Below, in pieces: positions 55,440 to 64,000 of a stretch of 64,000 nt of DNA. The notes under the pieces were generated by a model. That model was not told where the DNA came from and made no database searches. It was given only the letters and a program-made list of their open reading frames with translations. The stretch comes from Hofstenia miamia (lineage: Eukaryota; Xenacoelomorpha; Acoela): contig SCFE01000044.1 in assembly GCA_004352715.1 (NCBI GenBank), forward strand, positions 1,196,402 through 1,260,401, given 5' to 3'. A program made the translations under genes and the position numbers. How positions within the stretch are numbered: the first letter of the stretch is position 1; the number at the start of each line of letters is the position of its first letter.

Positions 55440-56192
55440 TGTAATAAATACCAGTCACTAGTCGACCTAACTCTCATTCTCAATATGTGTTACTGTAGTG
55501 TATGAATAAGATAACATATCACAACCTGACACTAGCTGCTATTCAACAGATAAAAATAGTTAATATAAAAATAAAGTAGCTTCCTATATTTAATTAAAAT
55601 AGATATACAATAACGACTGATGACAAAAGGACACAACACTAGCTGCAGACAAGATAAAAAGGTAAATATAAACTAAGGCAGTTTCTAACCTACATATAAA
55701 TACTATACAATTAATATGGTCACTTATCAGTCAATTTAGATGTAAAATAGCAATAATTAATTAACATACCTTAGATGGCTATCAGCCTTTCACCATCTTG
55801 TTACTATATGTAATACAAATGAATGGTAGCCAGCTAAGCATAAGAAAAATACTCCTATACCTAGTCATAACTTATTTGCATGCAATTATTGAGGCTAACA
55901 TCTCGTAATAATCCCTCACAACAGCTCTTGATCACTACACACAAGAAATGCTTAGCTGCAATTAATCAAACCAAGCACTTGGTTCCTATTTATATAAAAT
56001 TTTATTAAACATATTTACCAATTAAACAATTACCAGTCACTGATTGATTTTATGTCCACTTAATTGAGTTCTGCATGACTGATGTGGTAAGCTAAAATTA
56101 ATGCCGAGCTTAATGTGCACAAGTGTTTTCTCAAATTAATTGCGACCAATACTTGCTGTCACAATTTCACAATTTGCCAAATCACTAATGTA
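55440..56192 (-). repeat. LTR-like repeat unit, copy 1
   Basis: Nearly identical to 57203-57944 over about 740 bp; read on the - strand both begin near ATTAGTGATTTGGCAAATTG. Divergence is concentrated near that end. A more distant relative of the same unit seems to occupy about 56240-56720. Confidence 0.7.
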
Positions 56193-56955
56193 ATATCCTC
56201 TACCAAGCATTGTCACTGTATGTCTACTGTTACTGTATAACATTAGTTGCGTTACTGCTGGTAAGGATTTACTGGGTGCATACTGCTTGACTTTTTGCTT
56301 CTGTTAACTTATGTAAACTAGAACTAATCATTCACTATTTAGGTGACGAAGCCATGCTTTAATCTATCCAATGATCACTGATGGGCATCTGCCTGAAGCT
56401 GATCTCCACATCCAGTTTCACCACTTCCTCGCTTGGTTGAGTGCCACATCTCAGCTCAATCAATACAGTTTATGTGTACCCTATCCTAGCTCAGTGTATA
56501 CTCAATGCACGGCACAATTCGACTTAAACTCATTTTCGTGAAAGTGTTCTATCTATTTGCAACCTGACTTGTTACAAGCTGTCCGTTTGATATTACATGT
56601 AGCCATTACCGAAATATATTGGCCTTTCTAAATATATTAGATTTGAACAGCTTCCTAACTTACATTTATAATTCAATACATGTACGGTCACTCTATCAGT
56701 CAATTCTTTGTAAATCCGCCGTAGAGTTATTGGAAATTATAATATTATAAAGAAACTGGATTGCTAATGAAAAGGGTTTAAATATATAATAAAGATTATT
56801 ATGCTACATATAATTTATAACAACGTGTTTTATCGAGCCTAGTTTGTTTCTGAGATTGATTTTGCAAGAGTGGACTTGGACAACGATTTTTGCAGCAAAT
56901 ACAATGGAATAAATATACATGTGTATGTAAATCCTAAATATAATTTAGTATGTCC

Positions 56956-56991
<36 letters not shown>

Positions 56992-56992
<1 letters not shown>

Positions 56993-56998
56993 NNNNNT
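56992..56998. other. Five-N join after (TA)n
   Basis: Ns at 56993-56997 join a (TA)n tract (about 56960-56990) to a partial copy of the repeat unit. Confidence 0.95.
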
Positions 56999-57007
56999 GC
57001 AATTATC

Positions 57008-57202
57008 TTATTTGCATGCAATTATTGAGGCTAACATCTCGTAATAATCCCTCACAACAGCTCTTGATCGCTACACACAAGAAATGCTTAGCTGCAATTA
57101 ATCAAACCAAGCACTTGGTTCCTATTTATATAAAATTTTATTAAACATATTTACCAATTAAACAATTACCAGTCACTGATTGATTTTATGTCCACTTAAT
57201 TG
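57008..57202 (-). repeat. LTR-like repeat unit, partial copy
   Basis: Matches 55869-56062 and 57623-57817, then switches abruptly after CCACTTAATTG to the start of the full unit at 57203. Confidence 0.8.
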
Positions 57203-57944
57203 CAGTCACTAGTCGACCTAACTCTCATTCTCAATATGTGTTACTGTAGTGTACAAATAAGATAACATATCACAACCTGACACTAGCTGCTATTCAACAG
57301 ATAAAAATAGTTAATATAAAAATAAAGTAGCTTCCTATATTTAATTAAAATAGATATACAATAACGACTGATGACAAAAGGACACAACACTAGCTGCAGA
57401 CAAGATAAAAAGGTAAATATAAACTAAGGCAGTTTCTAACCTACATATAAATACTATACAATTAATATGGTCACTTATCAGTCAATTTAGATCTAAAATA
57501 GCAATAATTAATTAACATACCTTAGATGGCTATCAGCCTTTCACCATCTTGTTACTATATGTAATACAAATGAATGGTAGCCAGCTAAGCATAAGAAAAA
57601 TACTCCTATACCTAGTCATAACTTATTTGCATGCAATTATTGAGGCTAACATCTCGTAATAATCCCTCACAACAGCTCTTGATCGCTACACACAAGAAAT
57701 GCTTAGCTGCAATTAATCAAACCAAGCACTTGGTTCCTATTTATATAAAATTTTATTAAACATATTTACCAATTAAACAATTACCAGTCACTGATTGATT
57801 TTATGTCCACTTAATTGAGTTCTGAGTGATCCACGTGGTAAGCTAAAATTAATGTGGAGCTTAATGTCCACAAGTGTTTTGTCAAATTAATTGTGACTTA
57901 TACTTGCTTTCACAATTTCACAATTTGCCAAATCACTAATTGAT
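57203..57944 (-). repeat. LTR-like repeat unit, copy 2 (candidate 3' LTR)
   Basis: Second near-complete copy. It lies just downstream (on the - strand) of a polypurine tract and the Ty3-like coding region, and its boundary (TG at about 57938) is where homology to copy 1 stops. This is the position expected of a 3' LTR. The opposite end could not be fixed. Confidence 0.55.
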
Positions 57945-57984
57945 AATTCCATTAAATTGATATGAGTTTCTTATTATATTTTAA

Positions 57985-58012
57985 TTTGTTTTTTTTCTTT
58001 CTTTGTTCTTTG
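57985..58012 (-). promoter_or_regulatory. Polypurine tract (plus-strand primer) of the Ty3-like element
   Basis: The - strand is almost pure purine here (AAAGAACAAAGAAAGAAAAA). It lies between the third ORF region and the LTR-like unit; about 40 bp separate it from the candidate LTR start, more than usual. Confidence 0.45.
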
Positions 58013-58049
58013 TTGCAGTTTGATTTAATGGGATTATGCTACACACCTC

Positions 58050-61000
58050 TCTCAGGTTGCATTAATTTTAGATTCGCCTTCTCTCCATGCACTATTGTGC
58101 CTGCTCATTTGATCAGGATCTCTGCTTTCTCTTCTTCCCAGGTAATGTCTGTGAATTCTATTTGTTTTGTGAGTTTTAGCACTGCTTCCTTTTCCGTCAC
58201 AACAGTGTCTGCGTACTTGATTATACTCACTGTTAGGATCAATTCTGTAATTGATGTTATTTATCATAATTCGTTAATTTTCTTTGTGAATATTGGATAA
58301 AATTTTCTGTATAGTTTTAATCCTTTTAATCCAATCATCAGAGTCACGAGTGCATCTGTGCGACTTGTGTGGGTTAGTTCTTCTTTCAATTTACTGTTAG
58401 GGTAGAAGAATTTGAATACAGTTAGTAAGCTTTTTGTGTTTTCAACATCTTTGTAGAAAAAGCTGATGTTTTTGTGTATGTCTTCCTCATTTATCTCACC
58501 AGGGTTGTTTTTGTCCATTCTTATCATTGTATTCCCTGCTCAATAATTGACTCCTGAAAATAGCATTATGGTTTTAAGAGATCTTTTTTCTATCTCTTTT
58601 CACATTTCTTCTAGCTGTTTGTGTATCAGTTCGCATTCTGTATATAGGTCATATGGTGTGATCTTTCCTTCAATATAGATGCATTCACTGTTGTTTTCTG
58701 CTAGCCTTATTGCTTTAGTCTTTTTGTATGCCTCTGATGTGATTTTTGAGTTTGTGTATGTCTTGAATTCATGTAGATATCCTTTAGCAACTCTTTTTTC
58801 TTTTGGTAGACGCCATCTTGGTAACAACAATGGAATAGATATTGTTTTTGGCAGCGTGCATTTGAGGATTTTTGTCTCAATGTTTTCTTCAATTGTTTCA
58901 TAACTTGCGGACGTCATTGATGCTGTCGCCATCCCTATAGTTGCGGGGTAGTTCATCTTCACTTCTGTTATTTTCTCCCAAAATCTTGGGGTTAATCCTC
59001 TTCTTCATAGGTTGACTGTTGTGTTTGTTGGTATTTCTACTTTTGATGTTATGCATTCTATGTCTATTGCTAGTTGATTGTAAGGTTTCACTAATTCATT
59101 TAGTTCTGTTCTTGTAAATGCTTCTGTAAACATGATTTTCATTGTCACTACTGTGTGATTTTCTTTGTTTGTCTGATAGTTGTGATTTACAATTTCTGTT
59201 TCTTGTTTTTTAGTTATTTTGATTTCTATCAGATACCACTCGTCCTCTGTGTTAATCCATTCTATATTGCTTGCTGGGCTGAGATTTCCATATTTTTCCA
59301 TGTTTATAGCATCTATCCACTCTTGTGTTTTGGGTGACAGTATTATATTTGTTGACATTAATAGTTTGTCCTCTAACATCATATCTGTTTTTTGTCATCA
59401 TTTCAAGAACTTATACCAGCTTACTTATTCCCACTCTTGACATCTATTCCACCTTTTTTATGATTTTTGAAAAAGAGCATTTTGGTGTTTTATAGATGAA
59501 TCTTTCTGTTTGAGTTGCCATTTTTTTCTTTTATTGGTTGAACTTTTTTGATTGCATTGCTTGAACTTCTTTTGACCAATTTTTGTGTTGTTTACCAAGG
59601 TTCTTCCTCTATCTGTAGTAATTTTGTCTCTAAAGTTGTCCCCCAAATATATTTTTTCATTGGTTCTTTGAATAGCAATATCTCATTTGGACATGTGCCT
59701 GTTCTGTTAGCTATTGTGACAATTGTTATTTTACAGTTTGGGTTTTCTTTAGTGATGATTCTTACTAAGTTTTTCTCAATAGTTTTCATTGGTTTCACCT
59801 GCTTTTCTGAAAATGCTAATTTTTCTGTAATTCCTTTCAAGAGCCAGTTCTTTGTAGTCATATTGATTGGTGAGAAAGCTATTTCATAGTGTTTGTATTT
59901 ACTTAATTGCATTCTTTGTCATCTTGAGATTGGTAGTATTAAATTTCCTTCTTCCATTAAGTAGATTGATAAGAGCAATATCATTGTTCTATATCATATC
60001 TCTGGTGCATTGACTTCCTCAAACATGTATCTCTTGAAATCTTTTTTGGTGTTCAGCTCATATGCCTTATTGATTTCTTGGAGTGTGACTTCTATGGATT
60101 TATAATACTTCTTTGCAGGTGCTTCAATATGTATGCTCAGCCACTTTTCTTCTGTGGTTTTTGTGATTTTCATATCTTTCCATATTGCTTGTATTTGTTT
60201 CAGATGCTCCTGCCTCTGATTCAAACTGAATTTTATGTGAAGTTGTGTTATCTTCTATAGGTTTTGTATTTTCTGTTCATTTCAATGGTTGATATAGTTT
60301 GACAGCTATCCACAGTTCAACCATTAGTCTGTATACTTCTGCCCAATAATCAAGCTGTAGATCAAATTTAATTAGTTGTGAGATCACAGTTTCATCTGTT
60401 TTTCTCTTTTGGAAATATGTTTTGAACTTGCATGCACATGTTTCATAGGAACTGAGGTATTTCTTCTTCTGTAGTGACTGTTATTGTCACTATTTGTGTG
60501 CCTGTTAATTCTGATATCCATAGTGTCTTCTGCAGTTGTTTTTCTAGTCTCTGATTTTGTATATTAGCATCAAGTTATCTTTATTGATATTGATCTGCTC
60601 AATGTCTGCTGGTGCTCAGCTAACATTCCATTTCTGAACCACTGCTGATGGTCTCTAATTGGTCACCTTTTGGTTGGTTTCCTTCCAAAGTGTCCATCAG
60701 CATTTGACCAGCTGCAGATTTAGTACTGCTTACACCTTCCTGTGGTAACTCTTTTGTCCACTTGCCCTTTAATCAGCAGGGTGGAATACTCAGAAACATT
60801 AGTTTTACTGTCATTTGTCCCTGTGCCCTTTAATCAGCAGTGATGACTACTAAGAGATGTTGAAGCTTCACTGCTTTTCATCATCATGTCCTTTAATTCT
60901 TGATGAGGACTACTCAGTATTTTTCCACTTCCTCCCAGTTGCTAATGGTTTCCGTGTCCCTCAGTTTGGTTGGCTTTGCTCTCTTCAATCATTTCCTGGG

Positions 61001-61090
61001 GTTTGATTTGCACTGCATCACTCTTCTCTTTGGTAATTGATTGCTCATTTTGTTGTTCAAAATTCCTAAACTGAGTTTTAAATTTAAGTC
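58050..61090 (-). pseudogene. Unidentified third ORF region of the Ty3-like element
   Basis: A series of long - strand frames (for example 60224-59994, 59912-59592, 59382-59005, 58962-58600, 58527-58264) after the integrase, with a lysine- and glutamate-rich composition and few stops. The position is that of an env-like or other accessory ORF. I could not recognise a signal peptide, furin-type site or clear membrane anchor, nor any enzymatic motif, so the function is open. Frames are broken at least six times. Confidence 0.45.
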
Positions 61091-61103
61091 CCATTTTTCA
61101 GGG

Positions 61104-62307
61104 TTATAGAGTATATGCCCTCTGAGGCATTACTCTTGTTTGTATATCATCATCACTAATATCATGCCAAAATTCTTCTTCGAATTCTTCCTCTGGCAGA
61201 TTGTTGAATTCGTCCATTTTGTTTGTGTTTTCACCTTGATTACATAGTAATTTGAATTCTGCTTTTCTATCTAGGGTTGCTCTCTTGATATCCATTATTG
61301 CTCTTTTCAGGTTTTGCAAATTTAGTGTCCTGTCATTATTTAATACATATTCATTATTATCTAATACATTTTCAATTGTGTATGGACCTGACCATACAGT
61401 TTTTAATTTTCTTACTTGGTTTACTTCAGTCACTTTAATGTGTAAATGCATATACTTTATTTCCTACCTTGTGCATGCATCTGTAGATTTTTTTATTGTA
61501 ATTCCTCTGTTGTTTAGTTGCTGACTTCCTTATGTTGTGACACATCATTTCGTGAATAGCTGTGATCCTATCTTTCAACTGCTTCACAAACTGATTATCC
61601 ATTTTATCAGAGTATTCTGCAAATTGCATGGATAGTGGTGTTGCTTCTTCTCTGCCATACATTGCTTTAAATGGAGTGATTTGTGTGGTTGAGTGTACTA
61701 ATATATTGTAAAAATATTATGTCATCTGTATTACTTCTTGCCACTTGTTTCCACCTATCCTTGATGTGGCTAATCTGATCAGTTTTATTAATGTTCTGTT
61801 AAGTCTCTCAACAGTACCATTTGCTTGAAGGCGATATGCTGTTGTTCATTCATTTAATATTTCTAAAATTTTGTTAGTTCTTGGAAGAGTGCACTTTCAA
61901 ATTGTGGACCTTTGTCTGTTATGATTTTTTCCATTGGGTCTATTTTCAAAATCCACTCTTTTAGTATTAGGTTTGCAGTTTCTTCAGAGGTTGTATTCTT
62001 CATGGGTATTATTCTTGCATATCATGTGAAATTATCTACCATTACTAATACATATTGATATCCTTATTCATCTCTGGACAACATTTCAAGGTCTGTGTGT
62101 ACCACTTTGTTTGGCTTTGTTTCAATTATTTTTTTCTAAAGGCGCTCTTTGTGTGGGAAAGTGTTGTATATTGTTCAAGAGGCAGGTAGTGCATTTGTTT
62201 ATAATGTCCTCTGTTATTTTCCTTATTGCAATTGTGATATACTTGGAATTGAAAGTCATTGTTGTTTGTGTGATTCCCAAGTGTCCTTGTTCATGAATTT
62301 TTCTCAC
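61104..62307 (-). pseudogene. Ty3-like integrase, decayed
   Basis: The zinc-binding HHCC domain is at 62307-62122 (HEQGHLG, then IINKCTTCLLN). The catalytic core follows in broken frames (HTDLEML with the first Asp, ITDKGPQFESALFQE with the second Asp, and an ANGTVERLNRTL-like end with the Glu). The MYGREEATPL block and the C-terminal domain (KLKTVWSGPYTIENVL) end near 61104. Integrases insert the DNA copy into the genome. Stops within the core show that this copy is dead. Confidence 0.85.
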
Positions 62308-62329
62308 TATAGTATTCAGGTATCACTAT

Positions 62330-62881
62330 TCAGTTGGCTTTTCCAATTACATATAAGAGATTGTTTTCATTAAATTTCCAATTATATCTACTGTAGTAGT
62401 TTTTTGTATCTTCTTTTTGCTTTTCAGTGATTTCATCTGCTGTGATCTCTTCCCTTGACATGATAGGTGTTATTGCTTCCCCTTTTTTATCCATGTTTAT
62501 TTCTGGGGGTTGTTCATACTTGCTGTGTGGGAGGAATTGAAATTCTATTTTGTGTCTGTCTTTATTCTCCAGATTTCTCTGGTATTCTGGGAGTGACATC
62601 CAACAATTTGCATTACTATGCAGTTTTCTCTTCCAATGTTCTATTGTAAATCTGAACTCATTTAAGTACTTGATCCATTTAGACAAATTGACAATTTGTC
62701 TCCTGAAAATTTCTTAAGCATGCCAATCCACTGTTGTTGGTTCTTACTCTGAATTTTGTTCCTATTAGGAAATGTCTGAACTTTTTTATGCTTTCAATTA
62801 ATGCAAGTATCTCCAACTTTGTTGACCCATAATTTTCTTTGCTGGGTTTCAATTTTCTACTGAAAAATTTTACTGGTAGTT
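62330..62881 (-). pseudogene. Ty3-like RNase H, decayed
   Basis: LPVKFFSRKLKPSKENYGST, then ILALIESIKKFRHFLIGTKF and VRTNNSGLACL match the RNase H of Ty3-like pol. The catalytic TDH motif reads TNN. After a frameshift comes LSKWIKYLNEFRFTIEHWKR, the usual tether to the integrase with the pGKxNxxAD motif replaced by SNANC. Confidence 0.82.
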
Positions 62882-62886
62882 NNNNN

Positions 62887-62921
<35 letters not shown>

Positions 62922-63616
62922 ACAATCATAATAAGAATAAGAACATTTCGTAGTAAGTTTATTAAGTATTTAATAATCTTAGAAATTTTAACACTGTTTG
63001 TAATTAAGATTACTAAGTCTATGTATAGTGCTTTCTTTAGATGAGTTTTTCAATACAGAAAATCTTCTTTCAATAGGTGCTGATGAATAGTACATAAATA
63101 CCAGGCAAACATTATTAGTGTGGTTGAATATTTTAACATCCATACAATTTTTTCTCTAAATTTTAAAATTTAACAATCCAATCAAATTATATTGCGATTT
63201 TTTGCTGAATTCCTCCAGTCAAATTGGATTATTGACAATACACAGCAAAAACTAAAGGCAAATCCTGTTTAAGGCTAGCATAAATTGATGAATATCTCAT
63301 TGGATCACTTCTTAAAACTCCAGTTCAAGAGAGCAACGAATAACGTTTTTTGTTTTTTGTATGGTTCATATCGTGCTTAAATTGATTTGAAAGCGGACAA
63401 ATTAAAAACATAGTTCTCTGTAGCACTACAGAGATCCATGTTAAAAAAGAGGTGAAAATATTGTATTTTCAGATCGTAGACAGTATATTAGTTCATCAGT
63501 TATGAATGCTTAAAAGTTTTTATGGAAAAAAATCATATATTGTAACAAGGCCTACTTTAATCACGGCTTCACGATTTGCAGTACAAAAACGAAAAATAGC
63601 AATAAATACTCTTGCN
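62882..63616. other. Foreign segment splitting the pol region, bounded by Ns
   Basis: Five Ns (62882-62886), (TA)n, about 690 bp of unrelated sequence, then one N (63616). The 33 bases before it (62849-62881) are repeated directly after it (63617-63649), so the pol frame continues on the far side as if nothing were there. Probably a wrongly placed contig, or an unresolved insertion. Confidence 0.8.
63020..63125 (-). pseudogene. hAT transposase C-terminal remnant in foreign segment
   Basis: The - strand reads VFMYYSSAPIERRFSVLKN, the dimerisation-domain motif of hAT transposases (S-S-A-P-x-E-R-x-F-S). Only this part is recognisable. Confidence 0.5.
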
Positions 63617-64000
63617 AATTTTCTACTGAAAAATTTTACTGGTAGTTCTTTTCCATCTTTTATTTGTCCTAGTGTTGCTCCTATGGCTACTTTACTAGCA
63701 TCACAGTCTAAGATCAATTATTTTGTATAATCTGGCGTATTCAGTGAAGGCGATTTTGACAGTTTTTGTTTTATGTTATTGAGCTCCTCTTGTTGTTCCC
63801 ATGTCCACTCAAAGGGTTCTGACTTCTTCAAATTTGTCATTTTTGCAGTTTTCCCTGGTATATTAGGTATGAATTACCCATAGTAAATTGAAGAATCCCA
63901 TAATTCTTTGTAGGTCCTTCTTGTAATTAGGTTTTTTGATTTTTCTTATCATTTCTTGTGCATCATCATTCATGCTTATCTGGCATTGATATTATTTGTC
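63617..64000 (-). pseudogene. Ty3-like reverse transcriptase end and RNase H start
   Basis: The - strand reads KDLQRIMGFFNLLWVIHT (RT thumb, normally LQSFLGLxNYYRxFI), FEWTWEQQEELNNIKQKL, a stop after DYTK, then LILDCDASKVAIGATLGQ and KELPVKFFSRK. The first RNase H Asp (DAS) is kept. The palm with the YxDD motif would lie beyond the window edge. Confidence 0.85.

Larger units (their letters stand above)
57985..64000 (-). mobile_element. Ty3-like LTR retrotransposon, decayed, running off the window
   Basis: On the - strand, in order: RT end and RNase H start (64000-63617), RNase H (62881-62330), integrase (62307-61104), a long third coding region (about 61090-58050) and a polypurine tract. 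This is the RT-RNaseH-IN order of the Ty3 group with an extra downstream ORF. Stops and frameshifts interrupt every domain. The 5' LTR, gag and most RT are outside the window. A foreign piece splits the RNase H. Confidence 0.85.

Noticed and set aside
57962-62649. Plus-strand Phe/Ser/Cys-rich frames in 58-62.6 kb
   Set aside because: Shadows of the Ty3-like - strand coding region; they lack motifs and continuity.
1-64000. tRNA, rRNA or snRNA genes
   Set aside because: No cloverleaf with A and B boxes and no recognisable rRNA block was found on reading; a tRNAscan or Rfam run would be needed to exclude them firmly.

Overview
The window is AT-rich metazoan nuclear DNA, almost certainly from an invertebrate. 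It holds widely spaced exons with GT/AG borders, long introns packed with transposable elements, and many (TA)n microsatellites, most of which coincide with N gaps. I cannot name the species. The mix of Penelope-like, R2/R4-like, CR1/Jockey-like, Ty3-like, Tc1/mariner and hAT elements would fit a cnidarian or another non-vertebrate animal, but that is a guess.

Two host genes can be built from the sequence. (1) On the + strand, a DEG/ENaC (amiloride-sensitive sodium channel family) gene runs from 172 to its stop codon at 23083. Seven exons are visible (172-392, 5058-5266, 7900-8167, 9066-9373, 18572-18787, 19458-19642, 22875-23083). All six junctions agree in phase and give 537 codons of open frame. 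The N-terminus and first transmembrane segment lie upstream of the window. Exon 2 is unusual: it encodes a six-cysteine LDL-receptor-class-A-like module within the finger region, and its 0/2 phases make it necessary for the frame. (2) On the - strand, a fibronectin-type-III gene has four phase-compatible exons (51486-51145, 34095-33897, 32939-32812, 30826-30598). One FN3 domain is split by a 17-kb intron. Both ends of this gene are missing.

Repeat layout. 0.6-2.1 kb: a duplicated hAT remnant flanks a Penelope-like element (PLE) with a GIY-YIG domain and a hammerhead-ribozyme-like terminus. 13.8-14.4 kb: a second, frameshifted PLE. 20.6-22.7 kb: a dead mariner carrying a second, different mariner. 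23.9-25.2 kb: a gag-like relic. 27.9-29.5 kb: a Tc1-like element with both inverted repeats and TA flanks. 29.8-30.2 kb: a mariner N-terminal relic. 31.0-31.5 kb: a third PLE, partly inverted. 33.2-33.5 kb: a copia-like RNase H relic. 34.7-36.5 kb: nested palindromic elements. 37.7-46.9 kb: a Tc1-like transposase gene split by an 8.28-kb hAT-type insertion (38002-46279) with an 8-bp target duplication. The insertion contains an L2/CR1 relic, an R2/R4-like retrotransposon, a CR1/Jockey-like retrotransposon with an NPGP motif, and another Tc1. 55.4-64.0 kb: a decayed Ty3-like retrotransposon on the - strand (RT end, RNase H, integrase, a long unidentified third ORF region, polypurine tract, LTR-like repeats). 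It is interrupted at 62882-63616 by what looks like a misplaced contig or a hAT insertion.

No tRNA, rRNA, CRISPR or bacterial-type operon was seen. Domain assignments come from motif recognition by eye, without database searches.
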